A DNA stretch of 64,000 nucleotides from Flavobacterium sp. IB48 (GTDB lineage: Bacteria; Bacteroidota; Bacteroidia; Flavobacteriales; Flavobacteriaceae), in the NCBI RefSeq assembly GCF_016405855.1, contig NZ_JAEFCA010000003.1:182253-246252 (forward strand). The letters run 5' to 3'. The number at the start of each line of letters is the position of its first letter. The first letter of the stretch is position 1. Below the pieces are notes generated by a model. That model searched no databases. It was not told the DNA's origin and was given only the letters and a program-made list of their open reading frames with translations. Of this stretch, positions 27,564 to 35,069 are shown one piece after another. Position numbers and translations under genes: made by a program.

Positions 27564-28169
27564 ATGAAAAAGATATTTATAATTAACGGTGGACAAAAAT
27601 TTGCCCATTCAGGAGGAAAATTCAACAAAACAGTACAAGACTGGACAACCGAATTTCTTTCAAAAAGCAACGAATACGAAATAAAAACAACTCACGTAGA
27701 AGACAATATCGATCTTGACCAAGAAGTAGAAAAATTTGTTTGGGCAGATGTAATCATTTACCATACACCTGTTTGGTGGTTTCAACTTCCAAACCTTTTC
27801 AAAAAATACATAGACGATGTTTTCACAGCAGGTCACAACAAAGGAATTTACAAGAGCGATGGAAGAAGCCGTGTAAATCCAGACATCAATTACGGAACCG
27901 GCGGGCTTTTACACGGACGTAAATACATGCTTACCACAAGCTGGAATGCTCCAGCAACGGCTTTTACACTTCCGGGAGAATTCTTCGATCAAACTTCGGT
28001 TGATGACGGCGCAATGTTTGGTTTCCATAAAATGAACAAATTTACAGGAATGGAACGTATAGACGGATTCCATTTCCATGATGTTGAAAAAGGCGCTACA
28101 CCAGAAAATATCGTTATCTTTAAGGAGAATTATACGAAACATCTTGAAGAAACCTTTAAAAACCTATAA
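27564..28169 (+). CDS. mdaB: NAD(P)H-dependent quinone oxidoreductase, MdaB-like
   Basis: Flavodoxin-fold two-electron quinone reductase that avoids semiquinone radicals. 201 residues. It follows E. coli MdaB closely by eye: IINGGQKFAHSGGKFNKT, WADVIIYHTPVWWFQLPN, KKYIDDVFTAGH, GSGG-like YGTGGLLHGRKYMLTTSWNA. The next gene, 2 bases downstream, encodes an antibiotic-biosynthesis-monooxygenase-fold protein like YgiN, the same partner it has in E. coli. Confidence 0.92.
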   Translation: MKKIFIINGGQKFAHSGGKFNKTVQDWTTEFLSKSNEYEIKTTHVEDNIDLDQEVEKFVWADVIIYHTPVWWFQLPNLFKKYIDDVFTAGHNKGIYKSDGRSRVNPDINYGTGGLLHGRKYMLTTSWNAPATAFTLPGEFFDQTSVDDGAMFGFHKMNKFTGMERIDGFHFHDVEKGATPENIVIFKENYTKHLEETFKNL

Positions 28170-28171
28170 TT

Positions 28172-28450
28172 ATGATTTCGATTACCGCAATTTTAAAAAG
28201 TAAACCAGAACATTTACTTGAAATTCAAAACCTTCTGACACATCTAGTAACAGAAACTAGAAAAGAAGCTGCATGTATTCGTTACGATTTACACACTTCA
28301 GAAAATGTTTTTATTCTTTGGGAAGAATGGAAAGACCAAATTGGTTTAGACTTACATAACAACCAATCTTACTTAAAGGATTTTATCCAAAAAACCGAAA
28401 ATCTTGTTTCAAGCCCAATTCAGGTTTACAAAACTGCACAGATTTTATAA
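28172..28450 (+). CDS. ABM-domain (YgiN-like) putative quinol monooxygenase
   Basis: 92 residues in a single antibiotic-biosynthesis-monooxygenase domain: MISITAILKSKPEHLLEIQN, ETRKEAACIRYDLHTS, FILWEEWKDQ. The E. coli YgiN homologue oxidises quinols and pairs with MdaB in a quinone redox cycle; adjacency here supports the same pairing. Tight 2-base spacing to mdaB. Followed by an inverted repeat. Confidence 0.88.
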   Translation: MISITAILKSKPEHLLEIQNLLTHLVTETRKEAACIRYDLHTSENVFILWEEWKDQIGLDLHNNQSYLKDFIQKTENLVSSPIQVYKTAQIL

Positions 28451-28455
28451 GTTGT

Positions 28456-28537
28456 TTGCCACGAATTACACAAAATTTCACAAATTCTTTTTTATTTAGA
28501 ATATAAAATTAGTGCAATTCGTGTAATTTGTGGCGAA
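28456..28537. repeat. Inverted repeat, TTGCCACGAATTACAC family
   Basis: Left arm TTGCCACGAATTACACAAAA, right arm GTGCAATTCGTGTAATTTGT then GGCGAA. Related arms appear at 38235-38390 and 56396-56430. Confidence 0.7.
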
Positions 28538-28576
28538 AAAATAATCCTACATAATTATTCAGAAACATAAAAACTT

Positions 28577-29056
28577 ATGAGTCATTATCATCTTGCCGAA
28601 ATTAATATTGCCAAAATGAAAGGAGTCGACATTAACGACCCAATTATGAAAGAATTTGTAGATAATTTAGATGCAGTAAACACTTTAGCCGAAGAAAGCG
28701 AAGGTTTTGTTTGGAGATTAAAAGATGAAACTGACAGTTACAATGCCACAAGTCTAAATCCGTACAATGATGAGCAAATTATCATCAATGTATCAGTTTG
28801 GGAAAGCATTGAAACTTTGGAGCATTATATGTACAAAACTTTTCACAGTGAATTTTTGAGACGCCGAAAAGAATGGTTTCAGAAATTCGGAAAAGCGCAT
28901 ACAGCCATGTGGTGGATTCCAAAAGGAGAAATTCCAAGCATGGTAGAAGCTGTAGAAAAATTAGATTACCTACAGAAAAATGGCCCTTCAGAATTAGTTT
29001 TTGACCTTAGAAACAAATATCCTGCACCAAATAAAGACAAAACAAAAGCAAAATAA
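28577..29056 (+). CDS. DUF3291 domain-containing protein
   Basis: 159 residues in the DUF3291 family, a ferredoxin-like fold related to ABM monooxygenases. MSHYHLAEINIAKMKG, ESEGFVWRLKDETDSYNA, VSVWESIETLEHYMYKTFHS and TAMWWIPKGE. Catalytic activity unproven. Downstream of mdaB/ygiN on the same strand, separated by a repeat, and probably part of the same redox group. Confidence 0.88.
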   Translation: MSHYHLAEINIAKMKGVDINDPIMKEFVDNLDAVNTLAEESEGFVWRLKDETDSYNATSLNPYNDEQIIINVSVWESIETLEHYMYKTFHSEFLRRRKEWFQKFGKAHTAMWWIPKGEIPSMVEAVEKLDYLQKNGPSELVFDLRNKYPAPNKDKTKAK

Positions 29057-29103
29057 AATTCTTTATTTCGCTTTTGTTTTGTTTACAAATACTCTTTGAC
29101 AGA

Positions 29104-30324
29104 TTAAGATCTTTTCGTCGCAATATCAAATATTCGGCAATAATTTCCACCTCCAATTTTAGCAATCTCTTCTTCTTTAAAACCCGCCTTTAGTAAAGAT
29201 TCAACAACGGTATAATAAAATCCCTGTTTCTCAATTCCCCAAGATTGGTTAGTTCCTTGTGGCCCTTGCTTTTTATTAGTATTTTGCCCTTTTTGATCGT
29301 TTTGTTTTTGGGGCTCTTCCTTTTTATCTTCTGGTTTTTTATTATCTCCTTGTCCCCATCCTTTATCATTTGGAGAACGATAAGCTGGAGTCAGTTTAGT
29401 ATCAGTTCCAATGCAAACATGATCGACACCAACTACGTCAACCATAGCTTTTATATTATCTGCAAATTCAGTTGGTGAATCAGCGAGATGTGTCCAAACC
29501 CCAATTACACTGCCGTGATCTGCTACAATTTTTGCCTGTTCTTTACTTATAAGTCTTGGCATCATCATTTTAGACATAAATTCATTTGTTCCAAGACGGG
29601 TATTTAAACCTGTATGCGAAACTAAAACAGGTTTCTTAGCAACTTTTAAAGCTCCGTTTACCGTATTATCATCACAATGCGACAAATCGACCAAAATACC
29701 TAGTCTTTCACATTCTGTAATTGTTTCAGCTCCAAAAGAAGTAAGGCCACCCCATTGAGGCGTTTTTGTAAAAATATCACCTAACGGAACAGAAGCATCA
29801 TTGTCATGAAGCAAACCTAAATGCCTTAAACCTCTATCGTAAGCAACCTGCAAACGCTCAATTTTGCCTTCTAAAAAATGTCCGCCCTCGACAGATTGAA
29901 TTACTATAGGCTTTTTATTTTTATGAGCGCCTTCCAAATCAGCGTAATTGAGAGCGCGTTTCATATTATTAGCAATTAATATTTCATCCATTGCAGTTAA
30001 CCCATTTAGAAATCTTTCGTAAGCATCTCCCGGATTAACTAATTTCTGATAGTCAACGGCAAAAGTCATACAAATTGCAGATAAGCCCGATTTCTGCATT
30101 TCACCAAACAAATCAACTTTTGGGCCTGGCAGCTCCGATTTTATCAAAGGAACATCAATGTGATTGTGTGTATCGATTCCAAATGTTCTTGCAACAATAG
30201 CAGCAACTCTAGGATCTTGCTCAGTTGTAGCCCAAGACAAAAGCGGATTTAACATTAAAGCTGCTCCCGCTCCACTCATTGTAAACAGAAAACTTCTGCG
30301 ATTCCATTGTTGATTATTGCTCAT
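29104..30324 (-). CDS. Membrane dipeptidase family (M19), Tat-exported
   Basis: Zinc dipeptidase family, 406 residues. The N-terminus has a twin-arginine signal (QWNRRSFLFTMSGAGAALML). Zinc ligands are seen in GIDTHNHIDVP, SVEGGHFLEGK and LVSHTGLNTR, with LVDLSHCDDNTV nearby. Unusual: about 40 residues of Lys/Gln/Gly-rich low-complexity sequence (DKKEEPQKQNDQKGQNTNK) are inserted after the DTKLTPAYRSP loop, before the C-terminal helices. Substrate unknown; D-/L-dipeptides are typical. Monocistronic by spacing. Confidence 0.92.
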   Translation of the reverse strand: MSNNQQWNRRSFLFTMSGAGAALMLNPLLSWATTEQDPRVAAIVARTFGIDTHNHIDVPLIKSELPGPKVDLFGEMQKSGLSAICMTFAVDYQKLVNPGDAYERFLNGLTAMDEILIANNMKRALNYADLEGAHKNKKPIVIQSVEGGHFLEGKIERLQVAYDRGLRHLGLLHDNDASVPLGDIFTKTPQWGGLTSFGAETITECERLGILVDLSHCDDNTVNGALKVAKKPVLVSHTGLNTRLGTNEFMSKMMMPRLISKEQAKIVADHGSVIGVWTHLADSPTEFADNIKAMVDVVGVDHVCIGTDTKLTPAYRSPNDKGWGQGDNKKPEDKKEEPQKQNDQKGQNTNKKQGPQGTNQSWGIEKQGFYYTVVESLLKAGFKEEEIAKIGGGNYCRIFDIATKRS

Positions 30325-30459
30325 TTTAAATGTTTAAGTTGTGAAAGAAAAAATAGAACTTGATTATACAAAACAACACTTTTTTTCACTTCATCAATCA
30401 ATTATTATACAGACAGAAACATAAAACCGACCAAAAACAAAAATCAAACGATTAAACTT

Positions 30460-31167
30460 TTATTTTATTCCTCCAAAAGCGCCAAAGCACATGTTTTTAT
30501 GTAAAATTTCAACTTTTGAAAAACCTACTTTTTTCATTAAATCCAATTGATAATTCATCGATCTTGGAGAATCTTCTTTTTCGATATAATTCAAAACTTT
30601 CTGGCGGTACTCTGCCCCTCCAATTCCTTCTAAATATTCGCCATAACGCTGCCAAGTATATTCATTTAATAATTCTGTGTCTTGTGTAATTAAATCCGAA
30701 ATCATGAAACAACCGCCAGGTTTCAATAATTTAAACAATTTAGTAAAAGTCGTTTCCCAATCCTGATCGTCTCGCAAATGATGCAAAACTGCACCTGCCA
30801 AAATGATGTCAAAACTATTTTCTTCTAAATCTATTTCGCGAATATCGCCTTGTTTTGTTACTACTTTTCCGTTGGTTTCAGCTGAAACCCTTTGAAAAGC
30901 ACGATCTAGCATTGGCAAACTCAAATCGACCAAAGTGCAATTTAAATTTGGCACTTTAGATAACATTTTTAAAGTATAATTTCCGGCTCCGCAGCCAACA
31001 TCTAACACATTTTTAGCCTTCGGAACAATACGTTTTGAAGCTTCGGTTATTAATTCTAAAGAAATAGTAGCATCTATTGTTGCTACTTGTCCCGTTTCTA
31101 AATTTGAAAATCGTTCGACATCATTGTCAAATCGTTCTTTGATTTCTTTAATAGTTGATTTTTTCAT
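30460..31167 (-). CDS. Class I SAM-dependent methyltransferase
   Basis: 235 residues. Motif I is NVLDVGCGAGNYTLKML, the acidic loop CTLVDLSLPMLDRA, motif II FDIILAGAVLHHLRDD, and LLKPGGCFMISDLI. It is of the small-molecule methyltransferase type (UbiE/Methyltransf_11-like). Divergent from a LysR gene that may control it. Substrate unknown. Confidence 0.9.
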   Translation of the reverse strand: MKKSTIKEIKERFDNDVERFSNLETGQVATIDATISLELITEASKRIVPKAKNVLDVGCGAGNYTLKMLSKVPNLNCTLVDLSLPMLDRAFQRVSAETNGKVVTKQGDIREIDLEENSFDIILAGAVLHHLRDDQDWETTFTKLFKLLKPGGCFMISDLITQDTELLNEYTWQRYGEYLEGIGGAEYRQKVLNYIEKEDSPRSMNYQLDLMKKVGFSKVEILHKNMCFGAFGGIK

Positions 31168-31186
31168 GGTCTTTTGTTTTTTTGAA

Positions 31187-31309
31187 TCTCTCGCAGATCA
31201 AGCAGATTGAGCGAATCTTTTTGCTATTATATGATTGGATATTATTATGATTAAGAATGATTTATCTAAAAATTAATAATCTGCTTTATCTGCTCAATCT
31301 GCGAGAGAA
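31187..31309. repeat. Inverted repeat, CTCTCGCAGAT family, copy 2
   Basis: TCTCTCGCAGATCAAGCAGA is mirrored by ATCTGCTCAATCTGCGAGAG. Lies in the divergent gap between the methyltransferase and LysR genes, where regulator binding would be expected. Confidence 0.7.
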
Positions 31310-31394
31310 TTATTTTTTGATTTTTCAAAATTATTCTTTTAATAAATACTTTAAAAATACTATTTTTATCAATTAACAATACTTTAAAAGTATC

Positions 31395-32276
31395 ATGGAA
31401 TTACGTCATCTAAAATATTTTTTGGCTGTAGCCGAAGGACTAAACTTTACCAAGGCCTCAGAAAAACTCTTTATTTCTCAACCTCCCTTAAGCCGACAAA
31501 TAGCTGAATTGGAAGAAGAGCTTCAAGCAAAACTTTTCATTCGAAACAACAAAAAAGTAGAACTCACAGAAGCAGGAAAATATTTTGAAAAAGAAACAAA
31601 AGACCTCTTCCTGAATCTTGAACGCATTTCACTCAAAACAAAAAAGATCGCAGAAAACGTTTCGGGCGAATTCAGAATTGCTTATATCAGTTCGATTTAT
31701 TCAGCAGTAATTTCAGATTTAATAAAACATCTTAAAGCACAATTTCCTTATGTCAATTTTAAACTTTTTGAAATCTCAACCACAAAACAAATCGATGCTT
31801 TAGAACAAGGAAAAATCGAAATGGGAATTATTCGATCACCTATTCAGTCACCTAAAATTAAATCAGATTTATGGTTTAAAGACGGATTTTCATTGGTTTA
31901 CAATAAAAAATCTGTTCAGATAAAATCAGAAAATGAGATTTTAAAACTGAAAAATGAAACATTTGTGTTTTTTAATAAAGATTACGCACCACATTATCAT
32001 GAAGTTTTATTAGAACTTTGTGCTTTTTATGGCTTCACACCGAAAATCATTCACGAAGCCAATAACATCAACTCCATCGTACAATTAGTTAAAAATGGAT
32101 TAGGAATCTCGATTGTTCCTTCCAACATTGCAAAAAACAATCAAGATTCAGAGATTGGTTTTATTGAACTGAAAAAGGTTAATTTAAAAACAGATGTTTC
32201 GATTATTACATCAAAAGAAGATGATTCTGAGATTACTCGATCTGCTGTTGCTTTTTTACTGCTACAAAGACGTTAA
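31395..32276 (+). CDS. LysR-family transcriptional regulator
   Basis: 293 residues. N-terminal winged HTH with MELRHLKYFLAVAEGLNFTK, SEKLFISQPPLSRQIAELEE, then a periplasmic-binding-protein-like effector domain (about 90-290). Similar to the BenM/CatM branch. Divergent from the methyltransferase gene across 227 bases that include an inverted repeat. Effector unknown. Confidence 0.92.
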   Translation: MELRHLKYFLAVAEGLNFTKASEKLFISQPPLSRQIAELEEELQAKLFIRNNKKVELTEAGKYFEKETKDLFLNLERISLKTKKIAENVSGEFRIAYISSIYSAVISDLIKHLKAQFPYVNFKLFEISTTKQIDALEQGKIEMGIIRSPIQSPKIKSDLWFKDGFSLVYNKKSVQIKSENEILKLKNETFVFFNKDYAPHYHEVLLELCAFYGFTPKIIHEANNINSIVQLVKNGLGISIVPSNIAKNNQDSEIGFIELKKVNLKTDVSIITSKEDDSEITRSAVAFLLLQRR

Positions 32277-32292
32277 GGCAGGAAGTTTTTTT

Positions 32293-32520
32293 TTGCCACA
32301 GATTAAAAGGATTTTCTCTCATTTTTGTCATTTCGAGGAACGAGAAATCTCCGCAAGTAGCTCCGTTCCTATAAGCCAATCTTTGTAGAGCTTCGTGCGG
32401 AGATTTCTCGTTCCTCGAAATGACAAACTGTATGAAAAACATCTTTGTAATCTGCCTAAATCTTATAAAATCTGCGTGAAATAAAAAAAATCCTTTTCAA
32501 TCCTTTTAATCTGTGGCAAA
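32293..32520. repeat. Outer inverted repeat TTGCCACAGATTAAAAGG with another repeat nested inside
   Basis: Left arm TTGCCACAGATTAAAAGGAT (from 32293), right arm ATCCTTTTAATCTGTGGCAA (to 32519). A complete GTCATTTCGAGG palindrome (32324-32427) sits between the arms. The 380-base gap 32277-32656 holds nothing else recognised. Confidence 0.75.
32324..32427. repeat. GTCATTTCGAGGAACGAG palindrome, copy A
   Basis: 104 bases, left arm TTTGTCATTTCGAGGAACGA, right arm TCGTTCCTCGAAATGACAAA. REP/MITE-like. Confidence 0.85.
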
Positions 32521-32656
32521 AAAAAACTTTGCGTCCTAGCGCCTTAGTGGCCATAACAAAAATTCGTTACAAATTAGTACAGAAATCCATATTATAAAAA
32601 GAGAACTTTTAAATATCTTAGCAAATTCAAATTCTACAATAAAATTTCAATATAAA

Positions 32657-33943
32657 ATGGCTGAGCAATCTTCTATTCAGTGTCCAAACTGCGGAACTCC
32701 TATCGACGTAAATGATGTTTTAAAACATCAATTAGAAGACAGTATCCGTAAAGAATTTCAACAAAAAGCGACTATTCAAAATAAAGAATTAGAGCTTAAA
32801 AACGAACAATTGGATAAAGCCAAAGCCGAATTTGAAGCCAAAAAGAAACAAGAAAACGAACTTTTTGCCGAGCGTTTGGAACGTGAAAGAAAAATTGCGG
32901 AAAAAGAAATTTCTGAAAAACTAAAAACCAAACTTGAAGAAGAAAACAAGGACCGTTTGCTTTTAATGGAAAAAGAACTCTCTGAAAAATCGGAAAAAAT
33001 CAGGGAATTAAATAAAATGGAAGGTGAAATCGCCAAGTTACAGCGCGAAAAACTGGAAATGAAAGATGCCATTCAAGCCGAAGCCGAAAAGCAATTAAAC
33101 GCTCAATTGACTTTGGAACGCGAAAAAATCAGAAAACAAGAAGACGATAAAAACGAATTGAAATTCAAAGAACTTCAGAAACAGCTAGAAGAACAAAAAA
33201 AGCTAACTGAAGAAATGAAACGCAAGCAAGAACAAGGTTCAATGCAATTGCAAGGTGAAGTAATGGAATTAGCTATCGAAGAATGGCTGGCAAACAACTT
33301 TCCTCTTGACAGTATTGACGAAATTAAAAAAGGCGCAAACGGCGCCGATTGTCTTCAAGTTGTAAACACAAGAGAACACCAAAATTGCGGTTCTATTTAT
33401 TACGAAAGTAAAAGAACAAAAGCTTTTCAGCCTTCTTGGATCGAGAAATTCAAAAACGATATTAGAACTAAAAGAGCCAATATTGGTGTTTTGGTTACCG
33501 AAGTTATGCCTTCTGGAATGGATAGAATGGGAATGCGCGACGGAATCTGGATTTGTACGTATGAAGAATTTAAAGGTTTAAGTGCCGTCTTGCGTCAATC
33601 GTTGATTCAGATTAATCAAGCCGTTCAAGCACAGGAAAACAAAGGCGATAAAATGTCGATGTTATATGATTTCTTAACGAGCAACGAATTCCGTTTACAA
33701 ATTGAAGGAATTGTAGAAGGATTCACTACGATGCAAAATGACCTTGATTCTGAAAAAAGAGCCATGCAGAGAATCTGGAAACAGCGTGAAAAACAAATCG
33801 AAAAAGTAGTTCACAATACTTTAGGAATGTACGGTTCGATTCGCGGTATTGCCGGAAATGCAGTTCAGAGTGTGAAAGCTTTGGAATTGGATTTTATTGA
33901 AGGCGATGATGAAGAGGAAGAAACTAAGGAATTGTTTGAGTAA
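32657..33943 (+). CDS. DUF2130 domain-containing coiled-coil protein
   Basis: 428 residues. N-terminal knuckle IQCPNCGTPIDVNDVLKH, a long charged coiled coil (about 40-200), then the DUF2130 domain with GEVMELAIEEWLANNFPLD, YYESKRTKAFQPSWIEKFK and IGVLVTEVMPSG. The domain looks like a restriction-endonuclease-type fold (the E..K pattern in YESKRT), but activity is not established. Only one CxxC is present at the N-terminus. Acidic C-terminal tail. Monocistronic. Confidence 0.88.
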   Translation: MAEQSSIQCPNCGTPIDVNDVLKHQLEDSIRKEFQQKATIQNKELELKNEQLDKAKAEFEAKKKQENELFAERLERERKIAEKEISEKLKTKLEEENKDRLLLMEKELSEKSEKIRELNKMEGEIAKLQREKLEMKDAIQAEAEKQLNAQLTLEREKIRKQEDDKNELKFKELQKQLEEQKKLTEEMKRKQEQGSMQLQGEVMELAIEEWLANNFPLDSIDEIKKGANGADCLQVVNTREHQNCGSIYYESKRTKAFQPSWIEKFKNDIRTKRANIGVLVTEVMPSGMDRMGMRDGIWICTYEEFKGLSAVLRQSLIQINQAVQAQENKGDKMSMLYDFLTSNEFRLQIEGIVEGFTTMQNDLDSEKRAMQRIWKQREKQIEKVVHNTLGMYGSIRGIAGNAVQSVKALELDFIEGDDEEEETKELFE

Positions 33944-33988
33944 AATCACTGGTGAGAGCAACGAATTCAACACAAAAAATGCGATAAA

Positions 33989-34018
33989 AATCTGCTCAAT
34001 CTGCAAAATCTGCGGGAA
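33989..34018. repeat. Partial AATCTGCTCAATCTGC repeat arm
   Basis: Right-arm-like sequence of the family at 25202 and 31187, with no left arm. Confidence 0.5.
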
Positions 34019-34028
34019 CAAATAATAA

Positions 34029-34802
34029 TCAATCAACCTTTTTAAAAACAGCCAATTTCCCAGAAGGATTAGATAAAATCAATTGATTATTCTCAATCGA
34101 ATAAGTTGTTGTGCTTTGCAACGCCTTACTAAATTCTACTTCTTTATTTCCTTGCGGGCAGGCCATTAAAGTCGAAATTACCTTTGTAAATCTTAGCAAA
34201 TCCTTTTCATAAAAAATAGAACCGCTAATCGCATTACAACCTCCGTAACCAGAAAATCTATTTTCAGATGAATTAATTTCAATTCGAGGCATTTCTTTTT
34301 GAAAATCAGTTGCAAAAACCTTATAACCATTTAGTTCTTCCAAAACCCAAATATCATGAAGACGATAATCGGTTAAATATTTTCCGCAGCCGTTTACTTT
34401 TTTCGTTTCTAATTCTGAATTATTTTTTATTTCGACTTTTACACTATAAGGAGAAATCGAACCAGACATTGAATCTTGGCAATCTAACTGCTGAATTGTT
34501 ATAGTTGCAGAAGCTGTTTCGTTACTTACTTTATACATTTTCACATTCGCATCCATTGCTCTAATAGCTTCCACAGCGGGAAAAATGACTTTTTCTTTCC
34601 CAGGTATTAATGATGTAAAAACGATTTCCTCATTCCCTATTTTGATTCCCCAAAACGGTTCGTTTCCTGTTCCTTTAAAATAATATTTTAAATCTTCTTC
34701 TGTAGAACTTGTCGAACCCGCTTGTGCAGTTTCTTTATTTGCTGTCGTTTTACAGCCTATCATTAAAAATGATAACAACAATAATGAGAGTACTTTTTTC
34801 AT
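34029..34802 (-). CDS. META-domain lipoprotein
   Basis: 257 residues. Lipoprotein signal (MKKVLSLLLLSFLMIGCKTT). A first domain (about 35-130) with TGNEPFWGIKIGNEEIVFTS resembles the COG3650-like region, and a C-terminal META/HslJ-like domain shows DIWVLEELNGYKVFA, INSSENRFSGYGGCNAISGS, STLMACPQGNKEVEFSKAL. Heat-shock HslJ relatives confer envelope stress or novobiocin tolerance; the role here is inferred only. Convergent with the DUF2130 gene. Confidence 0.88.
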   Translation of the reverse strand: MKKVLSLLLLSFLMIGCKTTANKETAQAGSTSSTEEDLKYYFKGTGNEPFWGIKIGNEEIVFTSLIPGKEKVIFPAVEAIRAMDANVKMYKVSNETASATITIQQLDCQDSMSGSISPYSVKVEIKNNSELETKKVNGCGKYLTDYRLHDIWVLEELNGYKVFATDFQKEMPRIEINSSENRFSGYGGCNAISGSIFYEKDLLRFTKVISTLMACPQGNKEVEFSKALQSTTTYSIENNQLILSNPSGKLAVFKKVD

Positions 34803-34941
34803 GAGATCTAAATTAAAAATGTTCTTCTTCGTAAAACATCTATAAAATTCTTATGAATTTACGACATTTTTTTGAAACGCTTATTTAGAATCCTTTCAAA
34901 TTTAAAAAAACTAAGTACGACAAAATCATTCGTAATCCGCA

Positions 34942-34971
34942 CTACGTAAAAGATCAAAGTAAAATACGTAG
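34942..34971 (+). promoter_or_regulatory. TACGTA-type half-site pair upstream of nirB
   Basis: CTACGTA (34942-34948) and TACGTAG (34965-34971) form an inverted repeat about 16 bases apart. The same TACGTA core recurs near the response regulator and narK genes. Confidence 0.4.
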
Positions 34972-35020
34972 TAAAAAAATTTCTATATACTTAAAAAAAA
35001 CAAATTTATTACGTATTTTT

Positions 35021-35038
35021 ATAAGTATAAATACTTAT
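35021..35038 (+). promoter_or_regulatory. FNR-like operator of nirB (shared palindrome)
   Basis: ATAAGTA-TAAA-TACTTAT. The core AAGTA-N4-TACTT has the 5-4-5 geometry of FNR sites. It overlaps the -7 element at 35036. Confidence 0.65.
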
Positions 35039-35043
35039 ATTTG
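35036..35043 (+). promoter_or_regulatory. -7 element of the nirB promoter
   Basis: TATATTTG matches TAnnTTTG. No TTG stands at -33, which fits dependence on an activator. Confidence 0.6.
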
Positions 35044-35069
35044 CATAATAATACTTAATTAAAGAAATC

